Of a stretch of 47,381 nt of DNA, positions 1 through 8,222 are shown piece after piece. The position numbers and the translations under genes are program-made. Source of the stretch: Gemmatimonadota bacterium (lineage in GTDB: Bacteria > Gemmatimonadota > Gemmatimonadetes > Longimicrobiales > Gaopeijiaceae); the NCBI GenBank assembly GCA_016873995.1, contig VGVR01000025.1, forward strand, positions 1 through 47,381. Reading direction: 5' to 3'. The stretch's first letter is position 1; every line of letters begins with the position of its first letter. Under the pieces are notes generated by a model that searched no databases, was not told where the DNA came from, and saw nothing but the letters and a program-made list of their open reading frames with translations.

Positions 1-2
1 TC

Positions 3-761
3 TTTTTCAGCTCGAACGGCTTCCTGGTCGGACAGGTGCGTGAGAATCTCGATGCACCGGATCCGTTGAACATGTTCTCAGGGTCCGTGGGCCTGGTCGG
101 TGACAACTCCTTCTTCGGCTTCGTCTCGCCGATCCGTGGCAACCGCTACCGCTTCGAGGTCGAGCAGACGCTGGGCACCGTGGACTTCACGACGGTGGTG
201 GCGGACTACCGCCGCTACTTCGCTCCCTCGCTCGACTTGACCATCGGCTTCCGCGCGTTGCACTTCGGGCGCTACGGCGTCGGCAGCGGAAATCAGTCGA
301 GCAACTTCCTGTACGGCGGACCGCTGAATCCGCTCTTCCTGGGCTACGAGACGCTCATGCGCGGCTACGCTTGGGAGAGCTTCGACGTCTCGGAGTGCAT
401 CGGAGCAACCTCGGCCAGCAGCTGCCCCGCCGTGGACCGCCTGATCGGCAACCGCATTGCGGTCAGCTCCCTCGAAGCGAGGATCCCGCTGCTCGGCGTC
501 GAGCAATACGGTCTCATCAACTTCCCCTTCGTTCCGACCGAGCTGGTGTTCTTCACCGACGCCGGCCTGGCCTGGGATCCGACGTCACCGACCCTGGAAT
601 GGAGCCGCTCCGGCTCGGCCCGAGTGCCGGTGGTGTCGTCGGGTGTGTCGGCGCGCTTCAACGTGCTCGGGATCCTGATCCTCGAGGCGTACTACGCCTA
701 CCCGTGGCAGCGGCCCATGAAGAACTGGCACTGGGGCTTCCAGGTCGCCCCGGGCTGGTAA
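3..761 (+). CDS. BamA/Omp85-like outer-membrane barrel, C-terminal part (5' end outside window)
   Basis: The reading frame is open from the first complete codon, so the gene begins outside the window and only about 252 residues are seen. The sequence alternates short amphipathic strands with aromatic girdle residues and turns, and closes with a strand ending FQVAPGW, as expected for the last strand of an outer-membrane beta-barrel. Patterns such as LRGY-like 'LMRGYAWESF' and 'ELVFFTDAGLAW' resemble the Omp85 surface-antigen domain, where RGY and the F-D-G-A strand are conserved. In Gemmatimonadota such barrels often sit at the end of TolB/PD40 propeller proteins, but that part would lie outside the window. 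The exact subfamily is not resolved. Confidence 0.7.
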   Translation, partial: FFSSNGFLVGQVRENLDAPDPLNMFSGSVGLVGDNSFFGFVSPIRGNRYRFEVEQTLGTVDFTTVVADYRRYFAPSLDLTIGFRALHFGRYGVGSGNQSSNFLYGGPLNPLFLGYETLMRGYAWESFDVSECIGATSASSCPAVDRLIGNRIAVSSLEARIPLLGVEQYGLINFPFVPTELVFFTDAGLAWDPTSPTLEWSRSGSARVPVVSSGVSARFNVLGILILEAYYAYPWQRPMKNWHWGFQVAPGW

Positions 762-779
762 GGCGCACGCTGGTAGGGC

Positions 780-989
780 GGCCCGGCGAGGGGCACCCGT
801 TCTCCGGGCGCTGGCTCTCGGAGCGTTAGCGCTCGGGTACGGTAGGCGGCAATGCGGCTCCTCGAGATGCGCCCTCCGAACGGGTACCCCTCACCGGGCC
901 GGGTCGCGCGGTAGGAAGAACCGCCGGGTGCACCGTGGGCCATGCGGCTCCTCGAGATGCGGCTCCGAACGGATACCCCTCACGGGGCC
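780..989. repeat. REP-like intergenic repeat cluster (two direct copies and one inverted copy)
   Basis: A unit of about 49 bp beginning ATGCGGCTCCTCGAGATGCG is present at 852-900 and again at 942-989, exactly 90 bp later, with a few differences. The end of the unit recurs in inverted orientation at 780-802 (GCCCGGCGAGGGGCACCCGTTC, two mismatches) and extends weakly to about 825. The inverted copies can fold into a long hairpin between the two convergent genes that end at 761 and 1008. The layout resembles REP/BIME elements and may also end transcription from both sides. Confidence 0.65.
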
Positions 990-1007
990 GCCTTCGCGCT
1001 CCCCGAG

Positions 1008-1964
1008 CTAGAAGATCGAGATGTTGATGTAGCGGTTGGGGTTTGCCTGCAGGTCTTGCAGGAGCGAGCTCAGGCTGGATGCGGCGTCGTTGAGGTTCTG
1101 GTAGAGCGCGTCGTCGGTCGAGAGCCGGCCGAGCGTCCCTTCCCCCGCTTCCACACGCGCGAGCACGGTGCGGAGCGAGGACGACACGGCATCCAAGTTC
1201 TCGCTCGCGGCGGCCAGCATGGCCATCGCGGAGTCGGCGCGGGCCACCGCGCTCGCCACGTTGGGACCGGCCGCCGTCGCCGTCTCGAGCCCCTGTGCAG
1301 AACGCGTGAGGCTCTCGGTAAGTCGCGCCAGCGCAGCGCGCTGCTCGTTGGTCACCGCGGACAGCCCTACAATGAGATCGTCGAGGTCTTTGACCGTCTG
1401 CTGCACGGACCCCACGGTCTCCCGACTCAGCAGCGAGTCGATGGAGGAGAGCACGGACCCCGCCTGCGCGGACAGCTCACCGACGGACCCCAGCAGACCG
1501 GCGGCCGCCCCTTCGCCAGGGATCGTGTCCCATTCGGAGACGAATTCGTCGGACGGGCCTCGAATCACCATCAGAGTGCGCCCTCCGAAGAGGCCGGCCT
1601 CGCCCATCTCGGTGCGCGATCCGCGCGGTATCCGCCACTCGCCCTCCACCTCGAGCGTGATGTAGATCGGCCCGTTGGGGATCATCTCGAAGCCGTTCAC
1701 GCGCCCGATGTTGACCCCCTGCATCTGCACGGGGTCCCCAGCTCGTACGCCGCCGGCATTGTCGACGGTGGTGACCACCATGTAGCGGCCGCGCAGCGTC
1801 GCCGGGTCGGTCATCCAGAAGATGACGATGACGAAGGAGATCAGGCCGAGGAGCACGAAGAGGCCCACGCGAGCCTCCCTCCCCCCGGTGCCTCGCGGCA
1901 CCGCCGCCAGTAGCTCTTCGTCCGAAAGGCGCCCAGAGGGTCCAGTCTGCATTCCGTCGGTCAT
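1008..1964 (-). CDS. mlaD: MlaD family protein (MCE domain), periplasmic lipid-binding component
   Basis: The 318-residue protein has a short cytoplasmic leader, one membrane segment (about residues 31-50, rich in V, L, I, F) and an MCE domain (about 55-145) with the motif GVRAGDPVQMQGVNIGRV. The rest is helical and Ala/Ser/Leu-rich, as in MlaD/Mce proteins that form hexameric rings around a lipid channel. It is expected to be anchored in the inner membrane and to carry phospholipids between the membranes. The ATG overlaps the stop of the upstream ATPase gene (ATGA, 1961-1964), which fixes the start and implies translational coupling. It is the last gene of the operon. Confidence 0.9.
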   Translation of the reverse strand: MTDGMQTGPSGRLSDEELLAAVPRGTGGREARVGLFVLLGLISFVIVIFWMTDPATLRGRYMVVTTVDNAGGVRAGDPVQMQGVNIGRVNGFEMIPNGPIYITLEVEGEWRIPRGSRTEMGEAGLFGGRTLMVIRGPSDEFVSEWDTIPGEGAAAGLLGSVGELSAQAGSVLSSIDSLLSRETVGSVQQTVKDLDDLIVGLSAVTNEQRAALARLTESLTRSAQGLETATAAGPNVASAVARADSAMAMLAAASENLDAVSSSLRTVLARVEAGEGTLGRLSTDDALYQNLNDAASSLSSLLQDLQANPNRYINISIF

Positions 1965-2731
1965 CGGGTCTCCACCATCGCGTCGAGAGCGGCCTCGGCC
2001 GCCCGGCGGTCCACGAAAGCACGTACCACGGGATCCGAGCAACTCCTGAACTCCGATGGAGTGCCCACGAAGCGCAAGAAGCCGCCCTCGAGCATGGCTA
2101 CTCGGCCGCACATCTGCAGCCCGCCCTCGACGTCGTGCGTCACCAGCACGGACGTCACCTTCAGCTCCTCGGAAAGGCGGTGGATGAGGCGCTCGATCGC
2201 CGCAGTGTTGATGGGGTCGAGGCCCGTGGTCGGCTCGTCCCACAGCAGGATCTCGGGGCGACCCACGATGGCACGCGCGATGCCCACGCGCTTCTTCATG
2301 CCACCCGACAGCTCGGACGGGGTCTTCGAGAGGACCTCGTGCGGATCGAGGTTCACGTTCTCCAGCACGTCCCATACCCTACGCGCTGTATCGCGCTTGG
2401 AGAGTCGTGCCAGCTCGTCTTCGGGGATACCCATGGCCACGTTGTCGAACACGTTGAGCGAGTCGAAGAGGGCGGCGTACTGAAAAACGTAACCAGTCTT
2501 CCTACGAACCGCGTCCAAGGCGCGCTTGGGGCCGTGGTACATGGAGACGCCATCCACTTCCACGTCTCCGCGGTCGGGTACGACGAGGCCGATCGTGGTC
2601 TTGAGCAGCACGCTCTTACCCGTTCCCGACGGTCCGAAAAGCGCGAACATCTCGCCGGTCTCGACCGTCATGGTGACGCCCCGCAGGACAGGCTTGTCGA
2701 ACGCCTTGTGGACGGCGCGGTAGGTGATCAT
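1961..2731 (-). CDS. mlaF: ABC transporter ATPase, MlaF type
   Basis: This 256-residue nucleotide-binding subunit shows Walker A FGPSGTGKS (about residues 32-40), a Q-loop in VFQYAALFDSL, the signature LSGGMKKRVGIARA, Walker B EILLWDEPT and the switch histidine in VTHD. The FDSL after the Q-loop and the MKKR variant of the signature are typical of MlaF/Ttg2A proteins in lipid transport. It powers the MlaE permease. The start overlaps the mlaE stop by 4 bases, and its own stop overlaps mlaD by 4 bases, so the three genes form one tightly coupled unit. Confidence 0.93.
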   Translation of the reverse strand: MITYRAVHKAFDKPVLRGVTMTVETGEMFALFGPSGTGKSVLLKTTIGLVVPDRGDVEVDGVSMYHGPKRALDAVRRKTGYVFQYAALFDSLNVFDNVAMGIPEDELARLSKRDTARRVWDVLENVNLDPHEVLSKTPSELSGGMKKRVGIARAIVGRPEILLWDEPTTGLDPINTAAIERLIHRLSEELKVTSVLVTHDVEGGLQMCGRVAMLEGGFLRFVGTPSEFRSCSDPVVRAFVDRRAAEAALDAMVETR

Positions 2732-3591
2732 TGCAGCATGAGCGGCGGGAACATCGCGTCCATGATCAGGAGCGTGAGGATCATGAACATCACCGCGTTG
2801 GTCGTGGTCAGACCGACACCCTCCGCACCACCCGACGTGCGCAGACCCATGTGCACGGAGATCAACGGGATGACGAACCCGAATACCACCGCTTTGGAGA
2901 ACCCGTAGAAGAGGTCCCAGTTGTGCCAGAAGAGGCGAGCACCATAGAGGAACGTCTCGAAGCCGAGGCCCCCGTCGAGGTTGGCGGCCACCATAGCGGC
3001 CGCGATGCCGATCACGTCGGCGAAGCCGACGAGTAGCGGCATCGTGATGATGCCGGCAATGACGCGCGGCGCGCCCAGCATGGCCACCGGATCGCGCCCG
3101 AGCGACTTGAACGCGTCGATCTGCTCGGACACGGCCATGGTGCCGAGCTCCGCGGTGATGCGCGCGCCGATCCGCCCCACCAAGACGATCGCGGTCAGCA
3201 GTGGACCGAGCTCGAGCACCACGCTCTGGACGACCAGGGTGCCGAGGAGATACCGGGGCGACGTCGAGACGATCTGGTAGCCGCCCTGCTGGCTGGTGAC
3301 AATGCCCGCGAGCGAGGCGGTGACGAAGACGATGGGTAGACTCTGGATCCCCATCACGTACGTCTGCGTGAGCACGTCGCGGTACCGCACCCGAAAACGC
3401 ACGATCGAGACGAGGATCTGCCATGTCAGGACGCCGAGAGCGCCCGCATGATCCAGAGTGACGTGGTAGGCACGGCCCCATCCCGCGAACCAACGCGTGA
3501 GCCGCGAAGGGGGAGTGAAGGCGTCAGCCAGCTGTCGTTCCACCGTCATGAGGTTGGGGACGCTCCGGGAGCTCGGAGAGCTAGGAACCAT
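2728..3591 (-). CDS. mlaE: MlaE family lipid ABC transporter permease
   Basis: The protein (287 residues from the first ATG; about 273 if the ATG at 3549 is used) is a hydrophobic permease of the MlaE/YrbE type. Typical features are the ELGPLLTAIVLVGRIGARI segment, the AELGTM motif of the coupling helix and several later membrane segments including LISVHMGLRTSGGAEGVG. It forms the membrane dimer that binds MlaF inside and MlaD outside. Neither candidate start has a strong ribosome binding site. The gene lies 33 bases after the response-regulator gene and overlaps mlaF by 4 bases. Confidence 0.92.
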   Translation of the reverse strand: MVPSSPSSRSVPNLMTVERQLADAFTPPSRLTRWFAGWGRAYHVTLDHAGALGVLTWQILVSIVRFRVRYRDVLTQTYVMGIQSLPIVFVTASLAGIVTSQQGGYQIVSTSPRYLLGTLVVQSVVLELGPLLTAIVLVGRIGARITAELGTMAVSEQIDAFKSLGRDPVAMLGAPRVIAGIITMPLLVGFADVIGIAAAMVAANLDGGLGFETFLYGARLFWHNWDLFYGFSKAVVFGFVIPLISVHMGLRTSGGAEGVGLTTTNAVMFMILTLLIMDAMFPPLMLQ

Positions 3592-3624
3592 CGATCAAAC
3601 ACCCCGGAAAATCAACGCGCGCGA

Positions 3625-4749
3625 CTACGCTCCCGCCCGCCGAATGGTAGCGCCCACCCGAGCGACGAAGAGCCGCGGATCGATGGGCTTGGACAAGTAG
3701 TCGTCGGCACCCTCCTCGATCAGCTTGGCCTCGAGCAGTTCGTCGGTCTCACCCGTGAGGACGATCACCGGGATGTGCGACCAAGCCGGTGAGTCTCGCA
3801 TCTCCCAGATGAGCTCGAGTCCGTCCAGCTCCGGCATGTTCAAGTCGGCGACCACCAGCCCAACCGAGGAGTCCCGTCCCAGTTGTTCGAGAGCCTCCAC
3901 GCCGTTGGCGGCTTCGACCACCGCGTGTCCATTCTTCTCGAGCATCGCCCGGGCTAGGAACCTGGTCGCGGCGTCGTCGACGACGAGCAGCACCTTGCCC
4001 GCCCCCCCCGCAGCGGCGCCCTCGTGCCCGGTCGCAGTCCGGCGCCGCGTGCCCGCCGCGGTCGCGTCGTCGTCGAGCAGAGCGTGTAACGCGCGCTCGA
4101 TGTCGTCGGGCGGCGACACTCGAGGCACCGGCCGCCTGCCCGTGAGCCGCGACAGCTCGAGCTCCGTGGTGAGGGACGTGGGATCCGCGGTGGCGACGGT
4201 CACGGTCTCGCTGTCTTCGGCGAGCGGGAGCAACGGCCCGGCTCGCATGAGGGACTCCGGGACGAGCCGGAGCGGGGCGCGGGAGGGACGGGTCAAGTCG
4301 GCGACGCCGCATCCGAATCTCGCGGCCGCCCGCGCGGCGAGCGCGTCGTGCTCGAGTCCGCTGCGCGCAGCGACGTCGCTCCACGCCTCGGCGAGGCTCC
4401 TCGTCGCCCCCGACGCGGGGACGCCGGCGGCGCGAGCCAACCATTCTGCGTGGACCGCGGGCGGGGAGCCGTCCCCGCGACGAAGACCCTGGAGGTACTC
4501 GATGAGGCCCTCGACCCGGCGAAGCGTTTCGGCGTCGGCTGCGGTCTCGGTGAGCTGGGCGACCGCAGTCAGCTCCGAGTACCCGTACGTCCCACCGGAT
4601 CCACGAAGCGCTTGGGCGACACGCCGAGCGGAGTCCAGGGCGGACAGGTCCCCTTCGACGATGCGCTCCCGAACCTCACGGAGCTCCTCGATCCTCCGAC
4701 CCATCGCGTCGAGGTACCAACGCCTCAGGCTCTCGCGCTCGACGGGCAT
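3625..4749 (-). CDS. Response regulator with degenerate Hpt, MshEN-like and REC domains
   Basis: This 374-residue protein has three parts. Residues about 10-95 look like an Hpt helical bundle (ARRVAQALRGSGGTYGYSEL), but the phosphorylatable His is replaced by Gln46. Residues about 120-225 resemble the MshEN/GspE N-terminal fold (PLLPLAEDSETVTVATADP and the RLTGRRPVPRVS strand), which in other proteins can bind c-di-GMP. Residues 251-370 are a complete REC domain with acidic pair D258/D259, phosphoacceptor D302 (VVADLNMPELDG), T332 and K354. There is no output domain. It sits 9 bases after lspA and 33 bases before mlaE. A regulatory or scaffolding role for this envelope operon is inference. 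Confidence 0.75.
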   Translation of the reverse strand: MPVERESLRRWYLDAMGRRIEELREVRERIVEGDLSALDSARRVAQALRGSGGTYGYSELTAVAQLTETAADAETLRRVEGLIEYLQGLRRGDGSPPAVHAEWLARAAGVPASGATRSLAEAWSDVAARSGLEHDALAARAAARFGCGVADLTRPSRAPLRLVPESLMRAGPLLPLAEDSETVTVATADPTSLTTELELSRLTGRRPVPRVSPPDDIERALHALLDDDATAAGTRRRTATGHEGAAAGGAGKVLLVVDDAATRFLARAMLEKNGHAVVEAANGVEALEQLGRDSSVGLVVADLNMPELDGLELIWEMRDSPAWSHIPVIVLTGETDELLEAKLIEEGADDYLSKPIDPRLFVARVGATIRRAGA

Positions 4750-4758
4750 CGAGGCCGG

Positions 4759-5289
4759 CTAGGCGGAGGGCTCTCCGCCCGGCACGGGCGCGGGGGCTGC
4801 CGCCGCGCGAGCCCTTTCGTCCTGCTCCTCGAACCAGAAGCTGATCGCGAGCAGCACGGCCCCGCAGGTGATCGACATGTCCGCGACGTTGAAAATGGGG
4901 AAATCCCAGAGGCCGAGGTCGATGGGTCCGATGAAGTCGACCACGCCCCTACTCCACCGCACCCGATCGTAGAGGTTACCGATCGCGCCTGACACGACGA
5001 GGGAGATCGACACGATCCTCAGGAAATCCCGGTCGTGTGCCTGCCGAAAGAGCATGGCCAGCAGCAAGAGTGCGACGAGGGTCACGGGCACGAAGAACCA
5101 GCGCGAATCCTCCCCCAAGCGGATCCCGAAGGCGGCGCCCTTGTTGAACGCCAGGGTGAGGGGAATCAGCCCCCCGGCCAGTTCACCCCGCTCGACCGCG
5201 AGGGCCTCGAGCGCCCAGCGCTTGGTGATCAGGTCGAGCGCCATGATCACGGGGAAGATTCCAGCGAAGATGAGGTATTTCGGGCGCAC
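4759..5289 (-). CDS. lspA: Lipoprotein signal peptidase (signal peptidase II)
   Basis: LspA is an inner-membrane aspartyl protease that removes the signal peptide from diacylglyceryl-modified prolipoproteins. This 176-residue copy shows the family motifs in order: DLITKRWAL, FNKGAAFG, GAIGNLYDRV with catalytic Asp108, VVDFI, and FNVADM with catalytic Asp137. Four hydrophobic segments fit the known topology, and the Ala/Pro-rich tail is unremarkable. The start is a GTG; an in-frame TAG lies a short distance upstream with no ATG between. It is the first gene of the run lspA - regulator - mlaEFD and fits with the many lipoprotein signals seen in this window. Confidence 0.95.
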   Translation of the reverse strand: MRPKYLIFAGIFPVIMALDLITKRWALEALAVERGELAGGLIPLTLAFNKGAAFGIRLGEDSRWFFVPVTLVALLLLAMLFRQAHDRDFLRIVSISLVVSGAIGNLYDRVRWSRGVVDFIGPIDLGLWDFPIFNVADMSITCGAVLLAISFWFEEQDERARAAAAPAPVPGGEPSA

Positions 5290-5469
5290 GCGAGGCCGGC
5301 TCGGAGAGAAGGTCGTAGCAGTCTACGCACCCCATTCCGGTTGGTTCCCCCCGCCCGCAGACATTGCTTGACAGGCCAAGGATGCCGTGGGAAGCTTGGA
5401 AATAGTGGTTTTTGCTCGTCCGGCCGCGGGTTCGGGGGACCCACGGCTGTCCTTCTCGCTGTCGAATCC

Positions 5470-6864
5470 ATGCCCCCCAGGAACGTGCATCATGGGCGCA
5501 GCGGGCTCGTCCGTGGGGCGTTCCTCTGGCTGAGTGCCTGCGGGGTGTACCCCCTTTCGGCACAAGAGCTTACCCTCCAGAGAGACTACCCAGTGCTCGG
5601 CCCGTTCGTGTGCCCGGCCCCTGCCGCCTACACGCAGCCCTCGACGGACGAGCGCGCGCAGGCCGGTCAGCTGGCATCCGATGCAGTTCAGGCGGTCATC
5701 CTCGGTGAGCTGCTCAGGGCCGAGGAGCTCCTCGGGCGCGCGATTGCGCTCGACCCCGAGTCCACCGAGCTCGCGTACCAGCACGCCCGAGTGCTGGAAG
5801 ACCTCCAGCAGTCTGAGGGCGCCATGCTGGAGTACTGCCGCGCCCTCGCGCTCGGGGCCGAGGCCGCTGGCATCGACGACGCGAGGACGCGGCTCGAGGC
5901 GCTGTACGAAGTCGTGCGGGCCCGCATCCCCGAGCGTGCGCGCGAGGCATTCGTCTCGGGCGTCATGAACGCCGACCTCGAGATCTACGAGCAGTCCGTG
6001 GACTGGTTCAGCCAGGCCATCGAGGCCGCACCGGACTGGCCCCCACCCATCTACAATCGGGCCGTCGTGCTCGAGCGCATGGGGCGCGTCCCGGAGAGCC
6101 TCGCCGACTACCGGCGCTACCTGGAGCTGACCCCGGGCGACATCGACCCCGTCGTGGCTGCAGTCACCGAACGCGTCGGCATGCTCGAGGGCCTCGTCGC
6201 CCTCCCCACGCCGAACCCGAGTGGTGCGCTCACGCTCGGGGTGCTTTTCCCCGGCATGGGGCAGTACTACTCGGGCAGGACCTTCAGCGGCACGGTCGTG
6301 CTGGGCGTGGCTGCGGGGGCTATCACGGCAGGGTTCCTGTTCAGGAAGATCACGGATCACTGCATGGTCTCGGTTGGACCCGGCGAATCGTGCCCGACGA
6401 ACCTGACCGCATACGAGACGACCAGCCGCCCCTATCCTGGTCGTCCTGACGCTCGGTGGCTTCCTGATCTACCGGAACATGGCTGCCCCGCCTGTCACGC
6501 TCGCGCCGCCGATCGTACAGCAGGTCGACGAAAACCAGGGCGTCGCGCTCACCGCGCCGGCCGGCGCCCGCCAACAAGGACAAGCGGGATCGTCCGTTCC
6601 GGTCGAGGTGCGCGCCACCGGCGAGGGGGGCGCGATCCTGGCCGACACGCTCATCCAGTTCCGAGTCACTCAGGGCGGCGCGCTGCTCGAGCTCGATGCC
6701 GCCCGCACGGACTCGGACGGCATCGCCCGCACGGTGCTGTATCTCCCCCGCCGGGCGGGCCTCGTCGCGGTGGTTGCGGAGCTGGCCGGGACGGAGGTGC
6801 GTACCACGATCGCAGTCGACGCTCTCGCGGGCGTGCCGGCGCAACTGGGATTGGCCGCCGGTAA
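5470..6864 (+). CDS. TPR membrane protein, N-terminal part of a frameshifted TPR/Big/RCC1 gene
   Basis: The frame opens with a signal peptide (GAFLWLSACGVYPLSAQ, cleavage near residue 34) followed by TPR-like helices (LGRAIALDPESTELAYQHAR; WFSQAIEAAPDWPPPIYNRA; ADYRRYLELTPG). A DUF5683-like segment, LFPGMGQYYSGRTFSGTV, and a membrane helix come next. Authentic coding stops at about 6432: after TTSRP the frame turns into low-complexity Arg/Pro-rich sequence. The neighbouring frame continues without a break as ILVVLTLGGFLIYRN, a membrane helix. Removing one C from the CCCC run at 6429-6432 restores one long protein with the next entry. The stop at 6864 is therefore an out-of-frame stop. The fault may be real or an assembly error. 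Confidence 0.7.
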   Translation: MPPRNVHHGRSGLVRGAFLWLSACGVYPLSAQELTLQRDYPVLGPFVCPAPAAYTQPSTDERAQAGQLASDAVQAVILGELLRAEELLGRAIALDPESTELAYQHARVLEDLQQSEGAMLEYCRALALGAEAAGIDDARTRLEALYEVVRARIPERAREAFVSGVMNADLEIYEQSVDWFSQAIEAAPDWPPPIYNRAVVLERMGRVPESLADYRRYLELTPGDIDPVVAAVTERVGMLEGLVALPTPNPSGALTLGVLFPGMGQYYSGRTFSGTVVLGVAAGAITAGFLFRKITDHCMVSVGPGESCPTNLTAYETTSRPYPGRPDARWLPDLPEHGCPACHARAADRTAGRRKPGRRAHRAGRRPPTRTSGIVRSGRGARHRRGGRDPGRHAHPVPSHSGRRAARARCRPHGLGRHRPHGAVSPPPGGPRRGGCGAGRDGGAYHDRSRRSRGRAGATGIGRR

Positions 6865-8191
6865 CGGACAGGAAGCCGAGGTGGGTGAGCTGCTCCCGAA
6901 CCGCCTCGCGGTGACGGTGCTCGACGCCGACGGTAATCCGGTGGCCGGCGCGGACATCCGCTTCGAGGTGCTCGCCGGAGGAGGCATAGCCGCTCCGACG
7001 CGCGCTCGCACCGACTCGCTGGGCCAGGCCTCCGCGCTCTGGCGGCTGGGCCCAGAAGCCGGCACACAGCAGCTCCAGGCTGGATCGACGGTGCTGGGGA
7101 CTTCAGTGACCTTCACGGCCACCGCACGCGGCCGCCCGCGGGCTGCAGACGGCACTCCGCTCCCGGTCGAGGCGGGACCGGTGACGGTCGAGCGTCGCGA
7201 CTTCGTGATCGGCGGGAGCCTCGTGTGTCAGCTCCGCGGTTCGAGCACGGCTTGTCGCGGCGCGAACGACCGCGGCCAGCGCGGCGCCGAAGTGCCGCCG
7301 ACGTTCCGCGCCTTGACTGCCGGCGTCTCGCACATGTGTGGGCTCGACGAGACCGGCGTCGCAATGTGCTGGGGAGCGAACGACGGCGGACAGCTCGGAG
7401 ACGGCACCCGCACGGACCGCCCCTCGCCGGTGCTGGTGCGCACCGAGATCCACTTCGCGTCGCTCACTGCCGGCGCAACTCACACGTGCGGACTCGCGGG
7501 CGGGGGAGTCCCGCTCTGTTGGGGCCAGAACCTCAGCGGCCAGCTCGGGGACGGATCGGGAAACGACGCCCGCTTCCCCCGCGCCGTGGGCGGCGGCCTG
7601 ACGTTCGGCACCCTGGTCGCCGGGTGGAACCACACGTGCGGACTCACCGCCAACGGGAACGCGTTCTGCGGGGGCTTGAACGGCGACGGCCAGCTCGGGG
7701 ACGGCAGCCGGCTCGACCGACTGGTGCCGACGCTGGTGCGCGGCGCGATCGAGTCCCTCGCCGCAGGAAGTACACACACGTGCGGCGTCAGTGAGGGACA
7801 GGTCCTCTGCTGGGGTGACAACCGTTTCGGACAGCTGGGAGACGGCTCCACCGAAGGGAAGCCACAGCCGACGACGGTATCGGGCCTACCCGCAGCGCCC
7901 ACGCAGGTGACGGCTGGAGCCGTCCACTCCAGCGCCCTGGTGGCGGGCGGAGCCGCCTACTGCTGGGGCCAGAACCTGCAGGGACAAGTGGGAGACGGCA
8001 CGACCTCGAACCGCTCGACTGCCGTAGCGGTCGCCGGCGGTCATCGCTTCCGATCCATCCATGCGGGCGGTGCATTGACCTGCGGTATCACCACGAACGG
8101 GGCGCAGCTATGTTGGGGACTGAACCAGAGCGGCCAGCTGGGCGACGGAACGCGTCAGAGCCGCTCGAACCCGACCGCGGTGCCCAACTGA
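6479..8191 (+). CDS. Big-1-like Ig and RCC1-repeat surface protein (C-terminal part of frameshifted gene)
   Basis: The first ATG here is probably not the real start: the frame is open and meaningful back to about 6431 and encodes the second membrane helix of the preceding entry. From the ATG there are two invasin/Big-1-like Ig modules (about residues 35-120 and 125-225; VTVLDADGNPVAGADIRFEV, ARTDSLGQASALWRLG). About seven RCC1-type repeats follow, with the recurring pattern AG..HTCGL...G...CWG.N..GQLGDGT. RCC1 propellers of this type are common in secreted proteins of Gemmatimonadota and are not linked to chromatin. Joined to the upstream part the product would be about 900 residues. Function is unknown; a cell-surface binding role is likely. 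Confidence 0.75.
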   Translation: MAAPPVTLAPPIVQQVDENQGVALTAPAGARQQGQAGSSVPVEVRATGEGGAILADTLIQFRVTQGGALLELDAARTDSDGIARTVLYLPRRAGLVAVVAELAGTEVRTTIAVDALAGVPAQLGLAAGNGQEAEVGELLPNRLAVTVLDADGNPVAGADIRFEVLAGGGIAAPTRARTDSLGQASALWRLGPEAGTQQLQAGSTVLGTSVTFTATARGRPRAADGTPLPVEAGPVTVERRDFVIGGSLVCQLRGSSTACRGANDRGQRGAEVPPTFRALTAGVSHMCGLDETGVAMCWGANDGGQLGDGTRTDRPSPVLVRTEIHFASLTAGATHTCGLAGGGVPLCWGQNLSGQLGDGSGNDARFPRAVGGGLTFGTLVAGWNHTCGLTANGNAFCGGLNGDGQLGDGSRLDRLVPTLVRGAIESLAAGSTHTCGVSEGQVLCWGDNRFGQLGDGSTEGKPQPTTVSGLPAAPTQVTAGAVHSSALVAGGAAYCWGQNLQGQVGDGTTSNRSTAVAVAGGHRFRSIHAGGALTCGITTNGAQLCWGLNQSGQLGDGTRQSRSNPTAVPN

Positions 8192-8222
8192 CCTCCACCG
8201 CCGACAACAAAGGAGCCTTCAC

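Noticed and set aside
5368..5396. TTGACA at 5368-5373 as a -35 box for the TPR gene
   Set aside because: No acceptable -10 hexamer at 16-18 bases; a chance match is likely.
5323..6360. Long minus-strand open frame opposite the TPR gene
   Set aside because: No signal, motif or ribosome binding site; composition of an antisense shadow frame.
6479..8191. RCC1 repeats as a chromatin or GTPase regulator
   Set aside because: The Cys-rich CWG repeat form is a bacterial surface variant with Ig modules; no link to GTPases.
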